30,228 nt of DNA, taken from the NCBI GenBank assembly GCA_003242275.1, contig QGUX01000002.1, forward strand, positions 1-30,228. Direction: 5' to 3'. The notes beneath the pieces were generated by a model. The model had not been told where the DNA came from, did not search any database, and saw only the letters and a list, made by a program, of their open reading frames with translations. Origin of the DNA: Pseudomonadota bacterium (GTDB taxonomy: Bacteria > Pseudomonadota > Gammaproteobacteria > Steroidobacterales > Steroidobacteraceae). A program made the translations under genes and the position numbers. Shown here one piece after another: positions 8,046-14,528 of the stretch (position 1 is its first letter; each line of letters starts with the position of its first letter).

Positions 8046-8975
8046 ATGGCAGCTCCAGCGTCCGCATTATCGGTGAATGCGCTCCGGTTTGCGCATGTGT
8101 CGGACCTGCACCTGCCCTTCGAGCCGCGGCTCACCTGGCGCCAGCGCTTCTCCAAGCGGCAGCTGTCGGCGTGGTCGTGGCGCCGCCGCCGCGCGGTGCA
8201 GCGCCCGGAGATCCTGGATGCGCTGCGCGCCGACCTTGCCGCGCATGCGCCCGGCCAGGTGCTGGTCAGCGGCGACATCACCAACTTCGCGCTGCCGGAG
8301 GAGTTCACCCGCGCCGCGGAATGGCTCGCCTCATTGGCCGGGCTGTGCCCGGTGAACATCGTGCCGGGCAACCATGATGCGCTGGTGCCATTGGATGAGG
8401 CCGACGGACTCGGCAAGCTGCGCGATTTCACCGGGGACGGCGGCGCGTGGCCGTGGGTGGCGCGATGCGGGGACGTGGCCTTCATCGGCGTGAACTCGGC
8501 CCGGCCCACCGCGCCATTGCTGGCTTGCGGCCGCGTCGGCGCGGCGCAGCTCGCGCGCCTCGAGGAGGTGTTGTCGGAGGAGGGAGCGGCGGGCCGGGTG
8601 CGCGTGGTGGTGCTGCACCATCCGCTGGCGGACGGCGCGGTGCCGCCGCGCAAGGCCCTGCGCGACCGCCGGGCGCTGCGCGAAGTGCTTGGCCGTGCCG
8701 GCGCCGAGCTGGTGCTGCATGGACATGCGCGTCATGCGCGCCTGGAGCCTGTCGCCGGGCCGCACGGGCCCATTCCGGTGCTGTGCGTGCCTTCCTCCTC
8801 GGCGCTGCCGAACCCGCGCGACGAGGCGGCGCGCTGGCACCTGGTCGAGCTGCCGCCACCTGGCGCGCCGCGATGGGCGCGCGTGACGGTGCGCCAGTGG
8901 TCGCTGGCCCGCCATGGTTTCGTCGATGCCGCCCGCTACGAGCTGGCGCTGCCGGCGCAGGGTCTGCGTCCATGA
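8046..8975 (+). CDS. Calcineurin-type metallophosphoesterase
   Basis: This 309-aa protein has all five metal-site motifs of the calcineurin-like family. They are D20 and H22 in SDLHL, D77 in GDITN, GNHD at 108-111, HHP near residue 183, and GHARH near 225. Such enzymes hydrolyse phosphomonoesters or phosphodiesters with two metal ions. No signal peptide is evident, so it is probably cytoplasmic or peripheral. Its stop overlaps the next gene's start as ATGA (8972-8975), so it is the first gene of an operon with lptF- and lptG-like genes. It starts 14 bases from the divergent CDP-alcohol phosphatidyltransferase. A lipid-phosphate or headgroup-phosphate substrate is likely from context only. The ATG at 8046 has no clear ribosome binding site; GTG at 8073 is an alternative that still keeps the first metal motif. 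Confidence 0.87.
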   Translation: MAAPASALSVNALRFAHVSDLHLPFEPRLTWRQRFSKRQLSAWSWRRRRAVQRPEILDALRADLAAHAPGQVLVSGDITNFALPEEFTRAAEWLASLAGLCPVNIVPGNHDALVPLDEADGLGKLRDFTGDGGAWPWVARCGDVAFIGVNSARPTAPLLACGRVGAAQLARLEEVLSEEGAAGRVRVVVLHHPLADGAVPPRKALRDRRALREVLGRAGAELVLHGHARHARLEPVAGPHGPIPVLCVPSSSALPNPRDEAARWHLVELPPPGAPRWARVTVRQWSLARHGFVDAARYELALPAQGLRP

Positions 8976-10231
8976 ATGTCGCCGTGACGCGGCTGGTGCA
9001 CCGGATCCCGGACCGGCTCGACCTGTACGCGCTGCGCGGGCTGCTGGGCCCGATGCTGGTCGCGCTCGGCGTGGTGCTGGTCGCGCAGCTGCTGGAACGC
9101 CTGCTGCGGCTGTTCGAGATCGCCGCCGCCACCGGCGCCAGCCCGCTGCTGGTGCTGGAGATGATCGGCTCGCTGGTGCCGCACTACCTGGGCATCGCCG
9201 TGCCGGCCGCATTCTTCGCCGCGATCTTCATGGCCACCGCGCGCATCGGCGACGACAACGAGCTGGACGCCATGCTGGCCACCGGCCGCTCCATTTCCCG
9301 CATGGCCGTGCCCTACCTGCTGGTGGGATCAGCGCTGGCCCTGTTCAACCTGTACCTGTTCGGCTACCTGCAGCCGCTGACCCGCTACAACTACAACGCC
9401 ACGGTGCACGAGGTGCGCAACACCGGCTGGAACGCGCGCTTGGAGGCGAACCGCTTCGTGTCCGTGTCCAAGGGCTACACCCTGGCGGCCGACCGCGTGG
9501 CCGCGGATGGCCGCACGCTGGGTGGCGTGTTCGTGGAAAGGCATGACGCGGCCGGCGAGCAGATCGTCACCGCTGCTGCAGGGAAGCTGGTGCCTTCGCT
9601 GGAGGACATGAGCCTGCAGCTGGAACTGGGCGACGGCATGATCGTCGAGGCCGGTGCCAACGGGTCCGTGCGCGTGCTGAATTTCGCCAGGGGCCGCATC
9701 AACGAGGACTTCACCGCCGTGCCGCCGCCGTACCGCGCCCGCGGTTCCATTGCCATGGGCAATGATGCGGGTGACGCCGTGCGCGAGCTGACCCTGCGCG
9801 AACTGCTCGATCCGCCGCCGGCGTCGGCCGATGTGCCGTATTCCAACCGCGCGGGCGAGTTCCACGGCCGCCTCGCGCGCAGCGTGATGCCGCTGCTGCT
9901 GCCGCTGCTGGCGTTGCCGCTGGGCATGGCGGCCAAGCGCGGGCGGCGCGCCGCCGGCACGGTGTTCGCGGTGCTGGCGGTGGTGGCCCTGGACCAGGCG
10001 CTGTCGTTCGGCGAGGCCATGGCCGAGACCGGCCGCGCCATTCCCTGGCTGTCCACGTGGCTGCCCGTGGCGCTGTTCGCCCTGCTGGGCCTGTGGCTGT
10101 TCCGCTCCAGCCTGCAATGGCCGGGGGACAACCCGGTGATGCGCGGCGTGAGCGCCATCGAGTCGGCCTTCGAAGGCATGGCGAGGCGTCGCAGGTCGAA
10201 GCCGGAGAAGCCGGGAGGCGCGCGGCGATGA
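8972..10231 (+). CDS. lptF: LptF-like permease (YjgP/YjgQ family)
   Basis: This 419-aa inner-membrane protein belongs to the YjgP/YjgQ family, half of the LptB2FG transporter that pulls lipopolysaccharide out of the inner membrane. Hydrophobic segments lie at about residues 24-44, 58-88 and 108-130. A soluble, beta-rich periplasmic domain follows at about 140-300, and three more helices at about 305-395 (MPLLLPLLALPLGMAAKRGR is the usual re-entry into the membrane). It is LptF-like because of the order (first of the pair) and the extended basic C-terminus. The ATG at 8972 forms an ATGA overlap with the upstream phosphoesterase. It sits with ceramide-type genes rather than with LPS export genes, so its cargo may not be LPS. 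Confidence 0.85.
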   Translation: MNVAVTRLVHRIPDRLDLYALRGLLGPMLVALGVVLVAQLLERLLRLFEIAAATGASPLLVLEMIGSLVPHYLGIAVPAAFFAAIFMATARIGDDNELDAMLATGRSISRMAVPYLLVGSALALFNLYLFGYLQPLTRYNYNATVHEVRNTGWNARLEANRFVSVSKGYTLAADRVAADGRTLGGVFVERHDAAGEQIVTAAAGKLVPSLEDMSLQLELGDGMIVEAGANGSVRVLNFARGRINEDFTAVPPPYRARGSIAMGNDAGDAVRELTLRELLDPPPASADVPYSNRAGEFHGRLARSVMPLLLPLLALPLGMAAKRGRRAAGTVFAVLAVVALDQALSFGEAMAETGRAIPWLSTWLPVALFALLGLWLFRSSLQWPGDNPVMRGVSAIESAFEGMARRRRSKPEKPGGARR

Positions 10232-10281
10232 GGCGGCACACGCGCGCGGCGCCCGGGGCGGCGGGGTGGATCGCGCCATGA
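10228..10281 (+). CDS. Possible 17-aa bridging micro-ORF between lptF- and lptG-like genes
   Basis: A 17-codon frame starts at ATG 10228, whose last bases form ATGA with the lptF-like stop. It ends at TGA 10279-10281, which overlaps the ATG (10278) of the lptG-like gene in the same way. GGGAGG at 10213-10218 is a strong ribosome binding site nine bases before its ATG. The peptide begins MRRHTRAAPG and is basic. It may serve only to carry ribosomes across the 46-base gap. Short frames arise by chance in GC-rich DNA, so this is a weak call. Confidence 0.3.
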   Translation: MRRHTRAAPGAAGWIAP

Positions 10282-11336
10282 GCGTGCTCGGCGTCTACCT
10301 GCGCAAGCGCTTCGCCGGCCAGATCTTCGGGCTGCTGCTGGCGTTGACCGCGCTGATCCAGCTGTTCGAGCTGCTGGAGGTCAGCACCGAGGTGCTCGAC
10401 CGCGGCCTCGGCATCACCGGTGTGCTGCGCTACGCCATGCTGCGCGTTCCCGCGCAGATGGAGGTGTCGCTGCCGCTGGCGGGCCTGCTGGGTTCGATGG
10501 CCGCCTTCTACGCGATGGCGCGCGCGAGGGAGATCACCGCGCTGCGCTCCTCGGGCGTGGGACTGGGGCGCATGACCGGCTACCTGTGGCCGGTGCCGCT
10601 GATGTTCGCCGTGCTGCATGTGGCGCTGGCGCAGAAGGTGGTGCCCATGTCCGAGGGTGCGCTGAAGGCATGGTGGGACGATGCCGTGCCGCTGGAACAG
10701 CGCGAGGCCGATCCTGAATGGGTGCACACCAGCGCCGGCGTGGTGCTGTTCGACCGCCACAGCGCGGACGGCACGCGGCTGCTCGGCGTGCGCATCTTCG
10801 AGCGGGACGCGGCGGGGCTGCTGGTGAAGCGCACGCGCGCCGGCGAGGCCCGCTGGCAGGACGGAAGCTGGCTGCTGTCGGACGTGGAGGAGCTCACGCC
10901 CTCCGGCGGTCCGGCCGGAACCACGCCGGCGCGCGAATGGCGCAGCAACCTGCGACCCGAGGACGTGGTGCGGCTGGACGAGTCCGAGCCGCACCTCTCC
11001 AGCGTCGAGCTGGCCGACGTGCTCGGCGGCGAGCGCGTGGGCACGCGGCCGCGCAGCTTCTACGAGACCGTGCTGATGCAGTCCTTCGCCGCGCCGTTCA
11101 CCGTGTTCATCATGATGCTGCTGGCCGTGCCGGCCGCGCTGGTGTCCGAGCGCGGCGGCGGGGGCGGGCGCATGTTCATCGCGCTGTGCCTGGGCCTGGG
11201 CTTCCTGCTGGTCAACGGCATCTTCTCGTCGCTGGGTACCAGCGGCCGCATCGGGCCGGCGGCCGCGGCGTTCACCGCGCCGGTGGCCTTCGCCATCCTG
11301 GGATTCGTGCAGCTCAAGCTCTGCGAACGGGCCTGA
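10278..11336 (+). CDS. lptG: LptG-like permease (YjgP/YjgQ family)
   Basis: This 352-aa inner-membrane protein is the partner of the preceding LptF-like permease. The N-terminus SVLGVYLRKRFAGQIFGLLL and the stretch EVSLPLAGLLGSMAAFYAMARAREITALRSSGV follow the LptG pattern closely. Three N-terminal helices end near residue 120. A periplasmic beta domain covers about 125-250, and C-terminal helices begin with SFAAPFTVFIMMLLAVPAAL. I chose the ATG at 10278 because GGGGTGGA lies seven bases upstream. A GTG at 10266 would add four residues. The next gene begins one base after the stop. An LptFG pair needs an LptB ATPase, which is not in the window and would have to be shared or lie elsewhere. Confidence 0.85.
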   Translation: MSVLGVYLRKRFAGQIFGLLLALTALIQLFELLEVSTEVLDRGLGITGVLRYAMLRVPAQMEVSLPLAGLLGSMAAFYAMARAREITALRSSGVGLGRMTGYLWPVPLMFAVLHVALAQKVVPMSEGALKAWWDDAVPLEQREADPEWVHTSAGVVLFDRHSADGTRLLGVRIFERDAAGLLVKRTRAGEARWQDGSWLLSDVEELTPSGGPAGTTPAREWRSNLRPEDVVRLDESEPHLSSVELADVLGGERVGTRPRSFYETVLMQSFAAPFTVFIMMLLAVPAALVSERGGGGGRMFIALCLGLGFLLVNGIFSSLGTSGRIGPAAAAFTAPVAFAILGFVQLKLCERA

Positions 11337-11337
11337 C

Positions 11338-12159
11338 GTGAAGGACTGGCTGAAATACCGCGTGCGCAAGAAGCTGCACAGCCGCCTGGCGCGCGCCGCC
11401 GCCGCCTGCGTACGCGCCGGGGCGCGCCTGCGCCGCGCGCTGGGCCTGCCGCCCGGGCCCGAGTTCGTGCTGTCCCGCTATGGCGTGCGCATGCGCGCCA
11501 ACTGGGGCGACCGCACCTTCCAGTACTGCCGCTTCGGCGTGTACGGGCGGGTGCTGGCCGACTTCATCGCCACGCGCCGGGAGGACTTCGTGTTCCTCGA
11601 CATCGGCGCCAACCAGGGACTGTACTCGCTGCTGGCAGCGAAGAATCCGCATTGCCGTGCCATCGTGGCGCTGGAGCCGGTGGCGCACACCTTCGGGCTG
11701 CTCACGGAGAACGTGAACGCCAACGGCGGCGCGGACCGGACCACGCTGCTGCAGGCGGCACTGGGCGAGCGCCCCGGCACTGCGCAGATCACCGTCAGCG
11801 CCGGCCACAGCGGCGCGGCGACCCTGGCCCAGGGCAACGAGTGCCTGCGCCGCACCGGCACCGAGACCGTGCGGCTGATCGACGTGCACGAACTCGACCG
11901 CCACGTGCCCGATTCCTCAGGTCGCATCATCGCCAAGGTCGATGTCGAGGGGTACGAGCACGTGGTGCTGGCCGGGCTGGTGCGTTCGCGCCACGTCGCG
12001 CGCATCGACGCGGTGTTCTACGAGGTGGACACGCGCTGGAGCGATGGCGAGCGGCTTCGCGCCACGTTGGCGCAGGCTGGCTTTACTTCCTTCACCCGCT
12101 TAGGGCGCAGGGGCCACCACGACGTGCTGGCGATGCGCGCGGCCGCGCGGCCCTGCTAG
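11338..12159 (+). CDS. FkbM-family SAM-dependent methyltransferase
   Basis: This 273-aa protein has the SAM-binding motif I FLDIGANQGLYSLLAA near residues 78-93. The family hallmark KVDVEGYEHVVLAGL lies near 200-214. FkbM-type enzymes O-methylate sugars, polyketides and other small molecules. It begins with GTG at 11338, one base after the lptG-like stop, with no separate ribosome binding site, so it depends on translational coupling. Its N-terminal 35 residues are strongly basic (KYRVRKKLHSRLARAA), perhaps for lying against the membrane surface. Placed between transporter and ceramide-synthase-type genes, it may methylate a lipid headgroup. The substrate is unknown. Confidence 0.82.
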   Translation: MKDWLKYRVRKKLHSRLARAAAACVRAGARLRRALGLPPGPEFVLSRYGVRMRANWGDRTFQYCRFGVYGRVLADFIATRREDFVFLDIGANQGLYSLLAAKNPHCRAIVALEPVAHTFGLLTENVNANGGADRTTLLQAALGERPGTAQITVSAGHSGAATLAQGNECLRRTGTETVRLIDVHELDRHVPDSSGRIIAKVDVEGYEHVVLAGLVRSRHVARIDAVFYEVDTRWSDGERLRATLAQAGFTSFTRLGRRGHHDVLAMRAAARPC

Positions 12160-12197
12160 TCTTCGCATCCTGGCCTTCCTGTCGGAGTTCGCGTCCG

Positions 12198-13322
12198 GTG
12201 TCCCAGATCACGCTCCAGCCGGTGCAGGATGCTGCGCAGCTCAAGCGCTTCATCCGCCTGCCTTCACGCCTGTATTCCGCCGATCCCCATTTCGTGCCGC
12301 CGCTCGAGCTGGAAAGGCTGGACGCGCTGCGGCCCGGCAAGAACCCATACTTCGAGCACGGCGAGGCGCAGTTCTTCCTGGCCGTGAAGGACGGCCGCGA
12401 CGTCGGCCGCATCAGCGCGCAGGTCGACAGCCTGGTGAAGGAGCCGGACCTGGGATTCTTCGGCCTGCTGGCCGCCGAGAACGACCCGGAGGTGTTCCGC
12501 GCGCTGTTCGGCGCAGCCGAGGACTGGCTGCGCCGGCGCGGCCGCACGCGCGTGCGCGGGCCGTTCAACCTGTCGATCAACGAGGAAACCGGCCTGCTGA
12601 TCGACGGCTTCGACTCTCCGCCGATGATCTTCATGCCGCACGATCCGCGCTATCTCGCGCCCGCCGTGGAGGCCCAGGGCTATGCCAAGGCCAAGGACGT
12701 GATCGCCTACCTGTACGACGTGGTGGGTGGTTTCCCCGAGGAGGTGATGCGCCTTGTCCGGCGCGCGGAGGGGCGCGGCATCCGCATCCGCCACATCGAC
12801 TTCGGCCGCATCGAGGAGGAGTTCCACCTCGTGATGGACATCTTCAACGATGCCTGGAGCCAGAACTGGGGATTCATTCCGTTCACGCGCGCCGAGCTGA
12901 CGCACATGGCCAAGGGCCTCAAGCCGCTGCTGGATCCCGCCTGGACGGCGGTGGCCGAATACGACGGCAAGGCCGTGGGCTTCGCCATCCTGCTGCCCAA
13001 CCTCAACGAGGTGATCCGCGACTTCAACGGCCGGCTGCTGCCGTTCAACTGGCTGAAGATGCTGCTGCGCCTGAAGCGCGGCGTGCGCACCGGGCGGGTG
13101 GCGCTGATGGGCGTGCGGCGCAGTTTCAACGGCGGGCTCGTCGGCGGCATGGTGCCGCTGGCGCTGATCCACAGCCTGCAGAAGAACGCCCGGCCCAAGG
13201 GCATGGAGTGGGCGGAGCTGTCCTGGATCCTCGAGGACAACCTGCCCATGCGCCGCATGATCGAGGCGCTGGGGGCGAAGGGTTACAAGACCTACCGCGT
13301 GTACGAGAAGACGCTGGCCTGA
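12198..13322 (+). CDS. cerS: GNAT-fold N-acyltransferase, candidate bacterial ceramide synthase
   Basis: This 374-aa protein has a long GNAT-like architecture. Residues about 45-75 are FEHGEAQFFLAVKDGRDVGRI, and 100-145 include RVRGPFNLSINEETGLLIDG. Residues about 250-350 hold a second half with AVGFAILLPNLNEV and GMEWAELSWILEDNLPMRRM. This layout recalls the N-acyltransferase shown to be needed for ceramide formation in Caulobacter (CerS), which acylates the amino group of the sphingoid base. The assignment rests on recall and on the linked acyl ligase, ACP and serine palmitoyltransferase genes. The start is GTG at 12198 with GGAG ten bases before it. No signal peptide is visible. A general GNAT of unknown role is the main alternative. 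Confidence 0.68.
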   Translation: MSQITLQPVQDAAQLKRFIRLPSRLYSADPHFVPPLELERLDALRPGKNPYFEHGEAQFFLAVKDGRDVGRISAQVDSLVKEPDLGFFGLLAAENDPEVFRALFGAAEDWLRRRGRTRVRGPFNLSINEETGLLIDGFDSPPMIFMPHDPRYLAPAVEAQGYAKAKDVIAYLYDVVGGFPEEVMRLVRRAEGRGIRIRHIDFGRIEEEFHLVMDIFNDAWSQNWGFIPFTRAELTHMAKGLKPLLDPAWTAVAEYDGKAVGFAILLPNLNEVIRDFNGRLLPFNWLKMLLRLKRGVRTGRVALMGVRRSFNGGLVGGMVPLALIHSLQKNARPKGMEWAELSWILEDNLPMRRMIEALGAKGYKTYRVYEKTLA

Positions 13323-13325
13323 ACG

Positions 13326-14129
13326 ATGAGTCCGCCCCGCACGGCGCTGGTGCTGGCAGGGACGCGCCCGGGTGGCGACCCGCTGGCCGCGCACGCCGGC
13401 GTGTCGCACAAGGCGCTGATCCCGGTGGGCGGCATGCCCATGCTGGGACGCGTGCTGGCGGCGCTGGCGGAGGTGCCCTCGATCGCGCGCATCGTGGTGG
13501 CCATCGACGACGCGGGGGTGCTGGCGGGGATGCCGCCGGTGGCCACGCCGGTGGAGGCGATGGCATCGGCCAGCGGTCCCAGCGCCAGCGTGGCCCGGGC
13601 GCTGGAGCAGTCCGGCACGCCCCTGCTGGTCACCACCGCGGACCATGCGCTGCTCCAGCCGGCCTGGGTGGAGGAATTCCTGGCCTGCGCCGCGGGCAGC
13701 CCTGCCGACGCGCTCGTGGCGATGGCGCGACGCGCCGACGTGGTGCGGGCAGCCCCCTCCAGCCAGCGCACGTGGTGGCGCTTTTCAGACGGGGATTTCT
13801 CGGGCTGCAACCTGTTCCTGCTGGCTACCCCGGCGGCGGCGGGGGTGGTGCGCCTGTGGCAGCAGCTCGAGGCGCAGCGCAAGCATCCCGTGGCGCAGCT
13901 GCGCCTCCTGGGGCTGGGCCATGTACTGCGTTATCGCCTCGGCATCCTCTCCCTGCCACAGGCGCTGGCGCGGCTTGGCGCGCTGTCGGGCGCGCGCATT
14001 GCGCCCGTGGTGCTGTCCGACGGCCGCGCCGCCATCGACGTGGACAAGCCCGCGGACCTGGAACTGGTCCAGTCATTGCTGGGGTCCGCTCCCCACGCGG
14101 GTGAGGCGGAAGGCGGGGCGAGCCGGTGA
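13326..14129 (+). CDS. MobA-like nucleotidyltransferase
   Basis: This 267-aa protein shows a nucleotidyltransferase fold at its start. ALVLAGTRPGGDPLA followed by HKALIPVGGMPMLGRVL is the G-rich loop plus conserved lysine. LLVTTADHALL near residues 100-110 is a variant of the metal-binding LVxxGDxP strand, with TADHA at the usual aspartate position. Family members attach CMP, UMP, GMP or similar to phosphate-bearing substrates. It follows the acyltransferase gene by three bases and ends the operon that starts at 8046. It could supply an activated headgroup precursor for the lipid pathway, but no substrate can be read from the sequence. No membrane segment is apparent. Confidence 0.72.
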   Translation: MSPPRTALVLAGTRPGGDPLAAHAGVSHKALIPVGGMPMLGRVLAALAEVPSIARIVVAIDDAGVLAGMPPVATPVEAMASASGPSASVARALEQSGTPLLVTTADHALLQPAWVEEFLACAAGSPADALVAMARRADVVRAAPSSQRTWWRFSDGDFSGCNLFLLATPAAAGVVRLWQQLEAQRKHPVAQLRLLGLGHVLRYRLGILSLPQALARLGALSGARIAPVVLSDGRAAIDVDKPADLELVQSLLGSAPHAGEAEGGASR

Positions 14130-14213
14130 ACGGCCCGCATTCCGGCGAATGTGACAGAAGATTCACCCGGCAGGTCCGCCACCGCCGGGTGCGCGATGCG
14201 CATCGGCTGCCTG

Positions 14214-14235
14214 GCGGTGGCAACCCCGCCACCGC
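14214..14235 (+). terminator. Hairpin, possible terminator of the 8.0-14.1 kb operon
   Basis: An 8-bp perfect stem, GCGGTGGC with GCCACCGC, closes a six-base loop 85 bases after the last stop codon. There is no run of T after it, so intrinsic termination is uncertain and it may only protect the 3' end. A weaker stem, CACCCGGC/GCCGGGTG at 14164-14191, precedes it. Confidence 0.4.
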
Positions 14236-14434
14236 GGCCTCGCGGAGCCTGGAAGGTGTGGCCTGGAGGCCGCAGCCTGGTGTTTGTGGTTTTTATGCGA
14301 CGCCTTCGTGCGGCATCGCCCCCGGACCTGACACCCTGTCAGGAAGGGCAGGGGCCGCTTTTCGAATGCAACAATATGTCCCGGGAATCCCTGATCTCCG
14401 GACTTAAGCCCCTATATTCGGGGTCAGGAACGGT

Positions 14435-14440
14435 TATGAT
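14435..14440 (+). promoter_or_regulatory. Candidate -10 of the acyl-ligase/ACP/serine palmitoyltransferase operon
   Basis: TATGAT lies upstream of the acyl-ligase gene in an A/T-richer stretch. No close TTGACA is found 16-18 bases before it. GGAAC at 14427-14431 could instead be the -35 of an envelope-stress (extracytoplasmic function) sigma factor, but the matching downstream box is poor. Transcription from here would give a leader of roughly 80-150 bases that includes the hairpin at 14453-14477. Confidence 0.3.
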
Positions 14441-14452
14441 GCGCCAACTGAC

Positions 14453-14477
14453 GCATTGCCCCTGATTCGGGCAGTGC
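14453..14477 (+). promoter_or_regulatory. Leader hairpin upstream of the acyl-ligase gene
   Basis: GCATTGCCC pairs with GGGCAGTGC as nine base pairs with one G-U pair, around a seven-base loop. It would lie at the very 5' end of a transcript starting near 14447. It may stabilise the message or control it; no known riboswitch is recognised. Confidence 0.3.
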
Positions 14478-14528
14478 ATCACAATCAGCTTCCAATGAAA
14501 TTGCGTTTGCGCTGCCGCCACACTAAAT

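Larger units (their letters stand above)
14130..14528. other. Gene-free stretch with hairpins and promoter signals
   Basis: These 399 bases separate two same-strand operons and are clearly richer in A and T than the surroundings. Going 5' to 3' they hold a stem CACCCGGC/GCCGGGTG (14164-14191), a perfect stem GCGGTGGC/GCCACCGC (14214-14235), a stem CCTGACA/TGTCAGG with a three-base loop (14327-14343), a -10-like TATGAT (14435-14440) and another hairpin (14453-14477). No convincing coding frame is seen on either strand. Confidence 0.6.

Noticed and set aside
14151..14465. Small frames on both strands in the intergenic stretch
   Set aside because: No ribosome binding site or family resemblance, and they run through hairpins and the promoter candidate.
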